Source: Ahaetulla prasina (taxonomy: Eukaryota; Chordata; Lepidosauria; Squamata; Colubridae). From it: DNA of 64,000 nt. The DNA lies in the NCBI RefSeq assembly GCF_028640845.1, contig NC_080541.1, positions 34,005,935 through 34,069,934 of the forward strand, given 5' to 3'. Position 1 is the first letter of the stretch. Each line of letters opens with the position of its first letter. Below the pieces are notes generated by a model. The model saw only the letters and a program-made list of their open reading frames with translations. It had not been told where the DNA came from and ran no database searches. Made by a program: the position numbers and the translations under genes. Below, in pieces: positions 20,279 to 31,826 of the stretch.

Positions 20279-21895
20279 CAAGAACAGCTTTGACCTCAAC
20301 ATTCTTAAATTAAGGCACTAAATATAAGACATATTGGACTTTTGGGCGGTGCAGATGTGGCACCAAATCAGATCAAATTGTGAAAAAGAATAAAAATGCA
20401 CATATCTGCTCAAATGCCAAACCTTCATGGTCAAATTACCATGCCCAGGCTTTGTTTTCTGCAGACTTCCAGTGCTTATGTGAATATACGTCTTGGAAAT
20501 TATGTGATAGTACAACTCTTTTCCTCTGGCAACCTGCCAGACAATATACTTGAATATTTTCCTAAAGTTCTGCAAAGACATTTTGCTTGAATTTGTTTTT
20601 TCTGTTTAGTGGTAAGCAAACAGTAGGTGGCATTCACTTAGTATAATTTGAATTTTTATAGTATGGTTTTCTTGGCTGCTGTTTATGACTAATTTTAATT
20701 TGTTTTATAATATTTTTATTCATCCCGATTGCTCAGGGTTGGGTGAGTGAAAAATTTAAATATATTATGAAGAGAATAAATGAGCAGTATCTGGATAAGA
20801 AAAAAAACCTTAACTTTGTTGAAAATAGACCCCTGGAGTTCTCCAATTCTGAATCCCAAGCCCAGATGGCACATCACTTGCCCACAGATTCCTGAAATAT
20901 TAGTTTTAATTTACTGATGGTATAGCCCAGCAGGTTGCAGTAAAATGGGAGGAGTGGGGGAAATGGTACAAGTGGTAGAAGTTTGGTATTAGAGGAAAGG
21001 AAATATCTTGTGTGTTAGGAAGCTGAAGCCCAGGGCTTGCAATTACCAGGATGTAAGAAAGAGCTCATGAGTGTAAAAATAAATGGGAAAAATTATAAAG
21101 TAATTTGATCACAGGGAGAGACAAGAGGCTTCTTAACAGAAAAATGGCAGTTTGCAAGAAACCTGGAAGTGAGAGAAATGAACAAAACCTAATTTGGAGA
21201 AGATACAAAAGGTGTGTTGTGAGTTACAGTGAACAGATGTAGAGGCAAGTGCAAATCTGGGGTCTCCACTGAGGGAAATAGATAGACCCAGAGAAACCAA
21301 GGTGGGAAGGTGACTAGGAAAAAGACAAGGAAGTGGCTAGCTTAGCTCAATGTTTCTCAGCCTTAGCAACTTTGAGATGTGTGGGCTACAACTCCCAGAA
21401 TTCCCCCAGCCAGCATGATCTATCTTTTTTATGATTGTTAAGACATACAGCCATGATGGGCAAGCTCCATTTATGGCTGTATGTTGAGGACTGCTGTACT
21501 CCATTTTGCCCACCTTTTGTAAGCTGGAAAATGCTCCTTCAATATGTAACTATATGATATTTATTCTTAAAAATAATAGGATTCATGCATTTTTATATGA
21601 AAAAGCTTAAATTAACAGAAAACATTTAATAGAAAACAGCATACATAATCTGAAAGATTTTAGAGATCAACAGTAAGAGTGCATTTTTTTGAATGAATTT
21701 GTTAGGCTACTGCACCAACTTACCAATTAGAGTAGGGGTGGACAGCTATATCAACTTTACCACCTGTGGACTTCATGAAAATCTGGGCGTTAAAGTTCAC
21801 AAGTCAGAAAGTCCACAGGACGTAGTTGCCCATCACTGACTTAGTTGTTATCATTAAAGTGCATTAGAAGCATTTGTAATAAGTAAATAACTAAC
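20279..21895. other. Intergenic stretch with small repeat scraps
   Basis: A LINE-tail-like phrase is near 20715-20765 (attcatcccgattgctcagg). A partial palindromic-MITE phrase is near 21355-21420 (gctacaactcccagaattcc). Otherwise unassigned. Confidence 0.35.
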
Positions 21896-21930
21896 TAAAA
21901 CAAACAAACAAACAAACAAACAAACAAACA
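21896..21930. repeat. (CAAA)n microsatellite
   Basis: About eight uninterrupted CAAA units. Confidence 0.95.
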
Positions 21931-21984
21931 GACTCTTTCTGAAATTTTCAGCCTCAATTAACATCTATGCCTTAATTATATCCC

Positions 21985-24300
21985 GTCTTGACTGCTTCAG
22001 TATGTTTCACTAAGGCAGGATATCAGAAGACAGCCAGAATCTGCAAAGACGAAGTCAGGAAAGCAAAGGCTCAGAATGAACAAAGACTTCCAACGAAAGA
22101 CAAAGATAACAAAAAAAGTTTCTTCCAACATATAAATAACAAGAAAAAAAAATCAAGGAAACAGTTGGTCCACTAAAGAGAGAAGATGGCAAGGAAGTAA
22201 CAGGCAGCAGAGAGAAAGCAGAGCTCCTTAACTCATTCTTTGCATCGGTCTTCATGCAAAAAGAAACTAGCCCAAGCTACCAGAAACATAACTGTAAAAA
22301 ACAGACTGGAAATAAAACTTAAAATAAGCAAAAAAATAGTAAGAGAACACCTATCTGATCTTGATGAATACAAATCACCAGGACCTGATGGATTACATCC
22401 CAGAGTTCTAAAGGAGCTGGCAGATGTCATCTCAGAACTATTGCATCACATCTTTCAAAAATCCTGGAACACCAGGGAACTACCAGAGGACTGGAAAAGA
22501 GCTGATGTGGTTCCCATCTTCAAAAAGGAAAGGAAAAAATAAAAACAGACCCAGGAAACTACAGACCAATCAGCCTAACATCAATACCCGGGAAGATACT
22601 GGAAAAGATAATAAAAAAACAGATCTGCCAACACCTAGAAACGAGTAAAGTAATAATTAGCAGTCAGCACGGGTTTGTTAAAAACAGATCATGCCAAACC
22701 AATCTTATTTCATTATTCAACATAGTAACTAAATTACCAGACCAGCGAAATACTGTGGACACAATATACTTAGACTTCAGCAAGACATTCAACAAAGTAG
22801 ACCACAACATACTTCTTCATAAGCTAGAAAAAAGTGGGATGGATAGCTTCACCACCAGATGGATTCACAACTGGCTGACAAACTGTACTCAATGAGTAGT
22901 CTTTAATCGGTCTAAGTCTGCATGGAGAGAAGTAAGCAGTTTGGGTGCCACAAGGTTCCGTCTTAGGCCCAGTACTCTTCAATATCTTAATAAACGACTT
23001 AGATGAGGGAATAGAAGGGGAACTCACCAAATTTGCAGATGATACTAAGCTGGCAGGAATAGCTAACACCCTAGAATCATGATGGCGAACCTATGGCACG
23101 TGTACCACAGGTGTCATGCCTAGCCATATCAGTGGGCACGTGAGCTCAGCTTCAGTGCGCATGGATGTGTCGGCCAACTGATTTTTGAGCCTTCTAGGCC
23201 CACCAGAAGTAGGGAAACAGACTGTTTCCTGCCTCCGGAGGGCCTGAGGGGTGGTGGGGAAGGCCCGTTTTTCTCTCTTACCTAGCTCCAGAGCCTCTCT
23301 ATGAGTCTGAGGAGAGTGAAAACGGCTTTCCTCATCCCTCCACCAGAGGCCCTCGGGAGGCCAGAAATGGTCTGTTTGCCAACTTCTGGTTGGACAGTAA
23401 GTGACTTTTTTGCTGTACCCAGCTTCCAGAGCCTCTCTAGCAAATGGGCCATTTCTGGCCTCTGGAGAGCTGCCGGAGGGTGGTGGGGAAGGTCTTTTTT
23501 GCCCTCCCCAGGCTGATATAGAGGCTCTGGAGCCAGGTGAGAGAGAAAAATGGGCCTACTGGGCCATTGCATGCCAGGAGCGGGGTGGTGGTGGAGCGGG
23601 TGGGGGGAGGTCACGCACACATGCTCGGGGCAGGGCACATAAAATTATGGGTGTGGGCATGCACGCATATGACCCTCCTGCCCCCCCCCCGGCATGTGAT
23701 GGTAAAAAGGTTAGCATTCACTGTCCTAGAAGATAGGCTCAAGATCCAGATGGATCTTGACAGACTTGAACACTGTGCCCTATCTAACAAACTGAAATTC
23801 AATGTAGAGAAAAGTAAGGTCTTACACTTAGGTAAGAAAAACTAAAAGCACACATATAAACTGGGGAAAACCAGTCTTAATAGCATTGACTGAGAGGGAT
23901 CTTGGAGTCTTAGTAGACAACCAGCTAAATATGAGCCAGCAGTGTGGAGTGGCAGCTAAAAAAGCCCATGCAATCCTAAATTGCATTAGCAGAGGGATAC
24001 AATCAAGATCAAGTAAGATACTAATACCACTCTATAAAGCCCTAGTAAGACCACACCTAGAATACTGCATCCAGTTTTGGTCACCACATTATAAAAAAGA
24101 TGTTGAGACTCTAGAAAAAATGCAGAGGAGAGCAACCAGGATGATTAGGGTCCTGGAGACTAAAACATACGAAGAACGGTTACATGAACTGGGCATGGCT
24201 AGTCTAATGAAGAGAAGGACCAGGGGAGATATGGTAGCCGTCTTCCAGGAATTGAGGGGCTGCCACAGAGAGAATGGGGTTGAGCTGTGGAAAATGTGGA
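21985..24300 (+). mobile_element. CR1 LINE, 5'-truncated and interrupted
   Basis: Pieces of the CR1 ORF2 read in order: the linker before the RT (ELLNSFFASVF-like at ~22230), then SPGPDGLHPRVLKELADVIS, then NYRPISLTSIPGKILEKIIK, then a YLDFSKTFNKVDHN-like segment, then [10 protein letters not shown] near 23030. After a hAT insertion (23077-23723) it resumes with RLKIQMDLDRLEHC and continues to [20 protein letters not shown] and a TRGDMVAVFQELRGCHREN-like end. Frames are broken by indels and stops, so it is dead. The AP endonuclease region and 3' UTR are missing. The catalytic FADD is intact. Confidence 0.88.
23077..23723. mobile_element. hAT-type non-autonomous element nested in CR1
   Basis: 647 bp with ends tcatgatggcgaacct and, reverse complemented, cagtgaatgctaacct. 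Host sequence ccctagaa (23069-23076) and tcctagaa (23724-23731) match at 7 of 8. Removing it rejoins the CR1 sequence. The interior is GC-rich with direct repeats of a cagagcctctct-like phrase. No transposase domain recognised. Confidence 0.75.
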
Positions 24301-25194
24301 AGAAATGTATCTGTATTCAAAATGAACTGTCTGGGCTATACAAGCTTTGTTTTCATATTACAAAAGATGGAAGAAAAGTTAAAAGGATAATCATTTAGAA
24401 AGACAATGTTGAGTCTTTGGTTGACATGGCTGATGTGCCCTGATTTATGGAGACATAAAATGTTGAATTTGGCTACAGGATCTGGGAGATTGAGGGCTTG
24501 GCAACAGACTGGTCTCTGGGCAGTGTAAGCAGAGAATTGCCAATATTGTACAAGAACCAGGAGTGTGGTTAATTTCCAAGGCAGTGCATTGGATTACTGT
24601 ACAGCATACAGTGATAGGTTTCTGCAATTTAACAAGGGGCAGTAAGTGGGGATTTTCTGTAGGCAAATTTGGAAAAAAATGTGGAAAACCTCTTATAGAA
24701 GACTTAATATCATAGCAACAGTCAGCAGATGGTGGTGTTGCATTACATTTCCTGATGTCTTTCAGTTGGGCATTTAAAATTGTTTAGTTCAGAGCCTAAG
24801 GAACAGCAGGAGAGCTTGTCTTAGCTCTTGCTCAGACTAAATTTGAAGTAATACACCCAGCATTGCTGCCAGGCTGAGGTTTTTTGGGTTGTTTTTTTTT
24901 TGAAGAAAAGAGGACATGTGTTCTTAGTTTTGTTTCTTTGGTCCAACTTCCAAATCTCATATACAGTGCCTGTTTAAGTAATGTTGGTTATATTTATATC
25001 CAGTCATGAAACATAGCCATATCCCCTCTTTAAGGAAAAGAGCTAAAGGATTTAAAATACTTGTTATTACCTAACATGAAAATGTACTCATCTCAACCAT
25101 AGCCATAGCCATAGCCATAGCTGTAATTATGGATGACACTTTTTTTTAAAAAAAATATTCTTTTTCTATTGGAAAAATAAATTCATCAGGAAGA
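24301..25194. other. Intergenic stretch between two CR1 copies
   Basis: It includes a short (CATAGC)n run near 25095-25120 and A/T runs near 25140. Nothing else identified. Confidence 0.4.
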
Positions 25195-25830
25195 ACTAAA
25201 TATGATCAAGCAATGTACAACCACAGCCAAAAAAGCCAATGCAATCCTAAATTGCATTTACAGAGGGATACAATCAAGATCAAGTGAGGTACTAATACCA
25301 CTCTATAAAGCTCTAGTAAGACCACACCTAGAGTACTGCATCCAATTTTGGTCACCACACTATAAAAAAGATGTTGAGACTCTAGAAAAAATGCAGAGGA
25401 GAGCAACTAGGATGATTAGGGGACTGGAGACGAAAACATGAAGAACAGTTACATGAACAGGGCAGGGCTAGTCTAGTTAAAAGAAGGACCAGGGAAGATA
25501 TGATAGCCGTCTTCCAGTACTTGAGGGTCTGCCACAGAGAGGAAGAGGTCAAGCTGTTTTCCAAAGCACCCGAAGGCCAGACAAGGGATAATGGATGGAA
25601 ACTGACCAAGGAGAGATTCAAACTAGAAATGAGGAGGAACTTTCTGACTGTGAGAATAATCAACCAATGGAACAGCTTGCCTTCGGAAGTTGTTGGAGCT
25701 TCATCACTTGAGACTTTCAAGAAAAGATTGGACTGCCATTTGTCAGAAATGGTGTAGGGTCTCCTGCTTGAGCAGGGGGTTGGACTACATGACCTATAAG
25801 GTCCCTTCCAACTCTGTTAATCCGTTAAAC
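25195..25830 (+). mobile_element. CR1 LINE 3' fragment
   Basis: It begins in the RT C-terminal region (AKKANAILNCIYRGIQSRSS) and runs through [20 protein letters not shown], one frame break, then RNFLTVRIINQWNSLPSEVV and the stop. The CR1 3' end ggttggactacatgacctat follows. It is 5' truncated, as is usual for LINEs. Confidence 0.9.
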
Positions 25831-27477
25831 GGATCCTGAGACAATAAGCCATCTGTGCAACACTCTTATTTTTAGTGCATGTTTCTACCTTGTGTAATAT
25901 AACTAATGATATAGTAAGACAAGAAAGTCAGTGGAAATAAGTTATCTCTGCTCTCTAAATTGTGCTCACATATTTCTTATTTTATATTATGGAGAAACTC
26001 AGTCATGATGCATTTGTATTTGTGCAATTTACATCTTTTTTTCCTCCTTACTTTCCAGCACATGGGGTGTAATATCATTTTTATTGCAAAAAAAAAAAAG
26101 GCTTCAAGAGTTTTAAAGCTTTCAGGAATGAGTGTGTGTTCTAGATTTGACTTGGGAAACAATGTTTCCTCAAATCTCTGGTGACTATGTGCAAGACTTC
26201 TTTTGTGCAACTTTTTTTTGGAACCAGAGTTCAAATGTGCCTGCCAAGACTTGACTGCACCAAAGAGAGTATAATACAAATAATATGTTTTTTTAAAAAT
26301 TTGTGATGAAAATAATTTTACTACTTGTTAAAAATGCACATAAATAAGATGCACTAGCTGTAATTTCATCTGGAAGTTGACCTATTCAGAGCAGCCGACT
26401 TAATGGTTCCAAGACTGCACAGAGAAAAACTGTATTAGAGTTTTTCTATGTGAACATATTTCCTATATTTCCAGCAAGAAAATCTTCGGATTTTGAACAT
26501 AAGAAACTGATCTGCTCATTTCCAGAACTGAATTCTATTGTGCTACTGCTGTGCAAACAAAAGCAGACTTCTCTCCCTCATACAATTTCATTCTCTGGAA
26601 GCATGTTGGCACATAGGATGCTCATGAAGTCATAAAATTGGTTATCCATTTAATAATTTTCTTGGGACTTCCAAGTTAAACAACCTTAACTTTAATCATT
26701 TCATAAAACCAAGTCTCAGAGATGCTTCTCCTCTGATCTCATTTAGTTTACCATATGCAAATTGAAATGCTTATTTCAGATGTCAGATTGCATTTTGAAG
26801 CAACATGGATAATGAAGACAGCTCAACAGAACTTCATTCTAATCTTTTAATATTACTTACTTCTCCATGCTTTTAAAAAAAATTCTGATGATATTATGCC
26901 ATTTATGGGTGCCTGAGCTGAAAATGATTTTTCCTCATGTGGAAATTCACAGAATTCTCTGTAGCAAGAGTTATTTAAAATGAAAACAGAGAGGTGTAAA
27001 AATTCTAACAAATAACTACTTTTCAGTTTAGAACAAGTATATCTTGGGGTCATTAAGGCAGGCTCTTAAGTCTTATATGGATAGCATTCTGGTTTACCAG
27101 ACAGGAGGCAGCTGTCTTCGCTGACAATAAGAAGGTCTTCAGCTGGCTTTCTGAGAACCAACTCTTGCAAGCAACATTTAGAAATTGGACTGCTTTTTTA
27201 ATTTTGCTTAAAGTACTCCAAAATATGATTATACTTGTAAATAATTGCTGAAAAGTGCCCAGTGCACATAATTGGAAGGTCTCAAAGCTACTAAATCATA
27301 TTCAGAAGCATTCACTGTTTCTTGAAATTGACAAAGTTTTGTGGAAGTTTGAAGGAGCATCTCAAAGCTGCGTAACATGACCACCTTTTCCAGATTGTAT
27401 TTGCTCTCTTCTGAAAGGTAACATTCAAGAGAGGAAGCTTCTTGAGAATCCTTACCTCAGGAGAATGTCATCTACAG
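25831..27477. other. Unassigned intergenic DNA
   Basis: AT-rich; only short frames in both directions and no recognisable element ends. Confidence 0.4.
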
Positions 27478-27700
27478 CTATGGTGGCACAGTGGTTAGAC
27501 TGCAGTATTGCAGGCTAATTCAGCTCACTGCCAGGAGTTTGACCCTCACCAAGGTTGACTCAGCCTTCCATCCTTCCAAGGTCAGTAAAATGAGGACCCA
27601 GATTACTAGGGGCAATATGCGTATTCTGTAAACTGCTTAGAAAGTGCTGTAAAGTACTATGAACTGGTATATAAGTCTATGTGCTATTGCTATCTACAGA
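27478..27700 (+). mobile_element. Sauria-type tRNA-derived SINE
   Basis: Head ctatggtggcacagtggtta, middle cagccttccatccttccaag, tail ggtatataagtctatgtgct. Colinear with the copy at 18178-18398. Confidence 0.82.
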
Positions 27701-28131
27701 CCTCCTGAGGACTAGCTTTCTCAGATAATGTTCCTCTTCTATAGAACAAAGCACTGTAGGTAGTAGGACCACCTCCACATTTTTGGTTCTTTGGATGGCC
27801 CCTCATTTGGGGATATAAGAGATTAGCATATCCCTACACTAATGATGTATTATTTACATGTATTCTATATGATTGGAGGTGTTCAGATGTTTTGGTGTTT
27901 GTAAACCACTCAAAATCTATGGGAACTGAGCAGCATACAAGCCTCGGCAAGCAAGTAACCAAGCAAAGAAAGGAAGAAAGAAAGAAAGTAGAGGGCCAAA
28001 TATCCTTGATGGATGCATCTGTGTTTTCATCAAACGCTACAATATGAAATGATGCCAATGCTACTTCATATAATTCTGCACAATGCTGCTAATAATTTCA
28101 AGAAATTCAAAATAATTCTTTTCCAATTCTC

Positions 28132-28241
28132 TGATATATGCATGTACTTTTCTACATGCTTATTAATATCTTGAATAGAAAGTATTAAGCTGTTCATTTT
28201 TGTAGCCAACAAAAACATCGTCAATAAGAACATTTATTTCT
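28132..28241 (+). repeat. 110-bp segment duplicated inside a MITE at 29950
   Basis: The sequence from tgatatatgcatgtactttt to aagaacatttatttct recurs at 29950-30059. By eye there is one substitution (tctacAtgct against tctacGtgct). The copy here has no transposon context. Confidence 0.9.
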
Positions 28242-28920
28242 TCTAGATTTCATTGCTTGTGTCCCAGATTAATTTTGCCTTTTCTGTGTTTTTGGAGGGA
28301 TTTTCAAGCAGCATGCCAAGCAACCCTTCATGTAAAAAATGGGTGTTTATTTTTGCTTAATAGAAGAGAATAGCAGAGTCTATATGAGGCTTATTTGATA
28401 GATGGTGCTTTGCTTTAAGAAATCCAGTTTCTATACTTCTTCCCAGGACAGTTGGCATCTTGACAATGCAAGCAAACAAGCAAGCATCCATCATTATCCT
28501 CATATGTGAATTTTTCATGAAGCTTGAATATGTGTCAAACCATGGGAATTTGATGTAGTCATTTCTATAGATTCATTCAGCTATTTGAGACTGCCATCTA
28601 AATGAGACTGCCATTCATTTGTGCTTCAGGCTTTTAGACAATGAAATTTGACGACTTTTTAAAAAATGTTCTTTAAAATTATTTTTTTAATTTTTTATTT
28701 ATTAATTTTGACAGTTACTTATATTGAATTAAGGTAATCTCAGTGGTTAATTTGTGCTTAACCCAAGTGTCCAGTCCTCCTGTCTCTCCCAACAGGTAAA
28801 TAAACTTTCCTGCCTGTGTCCAGGACACAGGCAGGAAAGATTAGCAGCAATGCAAGCCACACAACTTTCTGATGAAGTTCTCAGATCTAACAGGCAAAGC
28901 CATGAAGGATGGAACAAGAG

Positions 28921-29434
28921 CAGTGGTGAAATCTGAACTGGTTTACTACTGATTTTCTGGCTGTGCATACACACTGTGCACCAAACGCACGCTGTGCGCC
29001 AAACGCACGCTGTGCGCGCACATGCACAGTGCACACCACGTACCAAATACGAGGTGTGTGCGTGTGCACAGTGCATGCCAAAAGGAGGCATAGGGTAAGT
29101 AGAACAGTGCGCAGAGAGGTTGGTTGTGGTGTGCGATCTTTTTTTTTTACTTTTAAAAGCATTTTTTTACAACCTATTTGGGTGAATAGGTTGTAAAAAA
29201 TGCTTTTAAAAGTTAAAAAAAAGGCTCTGATGATCATGCGGCTCAGCTGTGATCGTCAGAGCCTTTTTTTTAACCTTTTAAAGCATTTTTAAAAAGAAGC
29301 GGCAAGCAGGCAAGCAGGCGACTGGGCAGGCATGGGCAGGGGGCAGGGATTTTTGCTACCGGTTCTCCGAACCACCTGCCGCCATCGCTACTGGATTGGC
29401 TGATCCAGTCCGAATCGGGAACATTTCATCCCTG
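28921..29434 (+). mobile_element. hAT-type MITE with internal hairpins
   Basis: 514 bp. Left end cagtggtgaaatctgaactg; right end reverse complemented cagggatgaaatgttcccga. Flanks aacaagag (28913-28920) and agcgagag (29435-29442) match at 6 of 8. Inside are alternating CA/TG-type gtgcgc motifs (28960-29075) and two stacked hairpins (29141-29271). It shares ends with the element at 29935-30234. Confidence 0.6.
29141..29271. repeat. Two consecutive large hairpins
   Basis: Hairpin 1: arms 29141-29176 and 29187-29222, centred on tttgggtgaa, stem including acttttaaaagcattttt. Hairpin 2: arms around ggctctga (29223-29230) and tcagagcc (29256-29263) with A and T tracts outside. The cttttaaaagcattttt motif recurs once more just after 29271. 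Confidence 0.8.
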
Positions 29435-29744
29435 AGCGAGAGGTCTGTTGCTTCCAGCCAGTGAAAAGCAAACACATGTGAATATACTGGAAGGAACTTT
29501 AGTCACAGAAAGGAAGTGAGTGGTTGAGCCAGGAAGATTCCTGGATTGTGCAAATGATACTTCTGTATGCTAGTATTTGGAAATGCAGATTGTTCAGTTT
29601 AGGGTAATGCGTATCTATTTTCTTAATTGGCTTTTGAACTAAGGTGAAATTATTATTGTTGTTATTGTTATTTCTTAGCACTACTTCATTCTTTCATCTT
29701 GTGCTTTGCCATGTTCGTTTGATTCATCCAATGATCCCCTAGAA

Positions 29745-29880
29745 CGGGGGTCTATAACCTTAAACAGTCAAAGAGCCATTTGGACCTGTTTCCCACAGAA
29801 AAACAAACAAACAAAGGGAGCCACAAAACCTGGGTGGGTGTGGCCAACTCAACGTCACTCACTCCCAGTCACATGACCCC
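29745..29880 (+). mobile_element. hAT-like fragment
   Basis: The start cgggggtctataaccttaaa is of the kind seen at hAT ends in this window (caggggtctccaacctt at 41213). It is followed by gtcaaagagccatttggacc. No matching right end found. Confidence 0.35.
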
Positions 29881-29934
29881 CTAGCCACACCTACCCAGTC
29901 AGTCATTAGGGTAGAGAACCAGGAATCCCAAAAC

Positions 29935-30234
29935 CAGTGGTGAAATGCATGATATATGCATGTACTTTTCTACGTGCTTATTAATATCTTGAATAGAAAG
30001 TATTAAGCTGTTCATTTTTGTAGCCAACAAAAACATCGTCAATAAGAACATTTATTTCTCTCTGGCTTGAAAGAACCGGTAGTGCCGGCGGCAGGAGGCT
30101 CCACCCATGAAGCCAGACGTCATCACATCCCATTTTTTATGCTCTGCACACGCACAGAGGTGTTGCACATGAGTGAAGCGCGCGCACACTCCCATTTGTG
30201 AACCAGTAGCGAAGGTAAGTGGATTTCACCTCTG
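29935..30234 (+). mobile_element. hAT-type MITE containing a captured 110-bp segment
   Basis: Left end cagtggtgaaatg; right end reverse complemented cagaggtgaaatccac. Flanks cccaaaac (29927-29934) and cccaaaaa (30235-30242) match at 7 of 8. Positions 29950-30059 are nearly identical to non-element DNA at 28132-28241, while the remainder (gaaccggtagtgccggcggc onward) is element sequence. Confidence 0.72.
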
Positions 30235-30243
30235 CCCAAAAAC

Positions 30244-30785
30244 CTTTTCTCTCTCTCTTTCTCTCCCCCGTCTCTGTATCTATATATCTCTCTCCCCCCT
30301 CTCTATCTCTCTTTCCATCTCTATCTACCCCCTCTCCCCCCTCTGGATCTCTCTCTCCCCCTCCCTCTCTCCCCCTCCCTCCCTCTTCTACTCCTCTCTT
30401 CCCCTCCCCCTCTCTCTATCTCTCCCTCCCTCTCCTATCTCCTCCTCTCTCCCCACTCTCTGTATTGCTTTCCTCTCTCTGTATCTATGTCTCTCTCTCC
30501 TCTCTATATCTCTCTCACTGTATCTGTCTCTCTCCCCTCTCTATCTTCCACTCTCCCCCGTATCTCTCTCTCTCTATATCTCTATGTCTCTCTCTCCCCT
30601 CCCCTCTCTCCCCTCTCCCTGTATCTCTCTGTATGTACCTCCTCTCTATCTTCCACTCTCCCCCGTATCTCTCTCTCTCCCCCTCTCCGTCTCTTCCCTC
30701 TCCCTCTCTCTGTGTCTCTTTCTATGTCTGTCTATCTCTCTCTCTGTGTGTGTATATCTCTGTTTCTGTGTCTCTTCTCACTTTC
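30244..30785 (+). repeat. Pyrimidine tract, (TC)n-rich, about 540 bp
   Basis: Almost only C and T on the plus strand, in variants of ctctctctcccc with occasional gtatctatatatctc interruptions. Long open frames occur here on the plus strand only because C/T-only codons contain no stop; they are not genes. Confidence 0.95.
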
Positions 30786-30800
30786 TCAGAAAGCCCAGCA

Positions 30801-31222
30801 AGCTCTCCTTGGGGCTCTTTGCTAATACTTTTCTTTCTTATTTTTGGAAATCCGGTTGGCTGAGGAATGAGCATAAAGTGCAGCAGAGGCTTCCCTTCAG
30901 GTGACCCTCCTCCTCCTCCTATTGCGACCCCCTGGCCAGCTGTGGTGGGTGGAGAGTGTGCGCACGAGTGAGATGACCTTCCTTAAGAGAGCGGCCGCCC
31001 GGCCTACCTTTGCTGCACTTTGGCCGAGCCCACAAGCTTGCTTGAGGAGGGTCTCCCTGCTTGTGTGCACACTCCAGGCCCCACCACAGATGGCCAGAGG
31101 GTTGCAAGACAAGAAGGATCACTCAAAGGGAAGCCTCCACTGCACTTCACACTCATTCCTCAGCCAGGCCGGATTTCCAAAAAGAAGAAACAAAAGCAGT
31201 AGGGAAGAGCCCAAGGAAAGCT
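30801..31222. repeat. Foldback element with ~180-bp inverted arms
   Basis: The left arm 30801-30985 (agctctccttggggctcttt ... ctggccagctgtggtgggtg) matches the reverse complement of 31046-31222 with scattered differences. A GC-rich centre of about 60 bp contains gcggccgcccggcc. No coding evidence on either strand. Confidence 0.75.
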
Positions 31223-31692
31223 CGACAGTTTGGCCCAGCCTCGGCTTTCCTGACCCTGGGGTGGGCATGCAAGGTTTGGTGCAGCCAACTGCCTTTTCCC
31301 GCTGCCCTGGGCTTCTTAAAGCTGCAGCTAGGTGCTGCGGGTCCATCCCCCTTTCCATCGTCCACTCTTCCTGGATCCCATCCCGCCAGCCCTCGTGTTG
31401 GGTCAGCTGGGCTGAGGCAGTGTCTTGGGGCTGAAAGCAGGTTGCATATCTCCCCAAGAGACCGAGGCATGCCCAGCCATCAATAAGGGGTGGAAGAAGC
31501 TCTAGCAAGAGTGAGGCGCCAGAGAATCAGCCCCGGCTGCTTCTTGACTCTTACCTTTACCATTACCTTCTCAGGCAAGGTGAAGAGGGGGAGGGGTGGG
31601 GCCAGCCAGTGATGGGACAAGGAGCTGCAGCAGAGGGCCCAAAGAGTCACAAACAGCTCTGGAGCAGCGGGTTGCCGACACCCATCCTAGAA

Positions 31693-31818
31693 CATGAGTG
31701 TCAAACTCAGCATCACTTTACTGTCACATGTTTCGTGACATTTTCCCAATTTGTTGAGCTAGGCATGGCCTGTGTGTGACGCATCTGGCCCACGGGCTGC
31801 CGGTTTGACACCCCTGCG
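31693..31818. mobile_element. hAT-type MITE
   Basis: Left end catgagtgtcaaactc; right end reverse complemented cgcaggggtgtcaaaccggc. Flanks tcctagaa (31685-31692) and gcctagaa (31819-31826) match at 7 of 8. Confidence 0.65.
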
Positions 31819-31826
31819 GCCTAGAA

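Noticed and set aside
23282..23845. Frames of 100-120 codons on both strands near 23.3-23.8 kb
   Set aside because: They lie in the GC-rich interior of a hAT-type element and run across its border into CR1; no transposase motif is visible.
30173..30904. Long open frames (up to 243 codons) rich in Ser, Leu and Pro on the plus strand
   Set aside because: They arise from the pyrimidine tract: C/T-only codons contain no stops, and all three frames are open together. No domain, conserved start or splice context.
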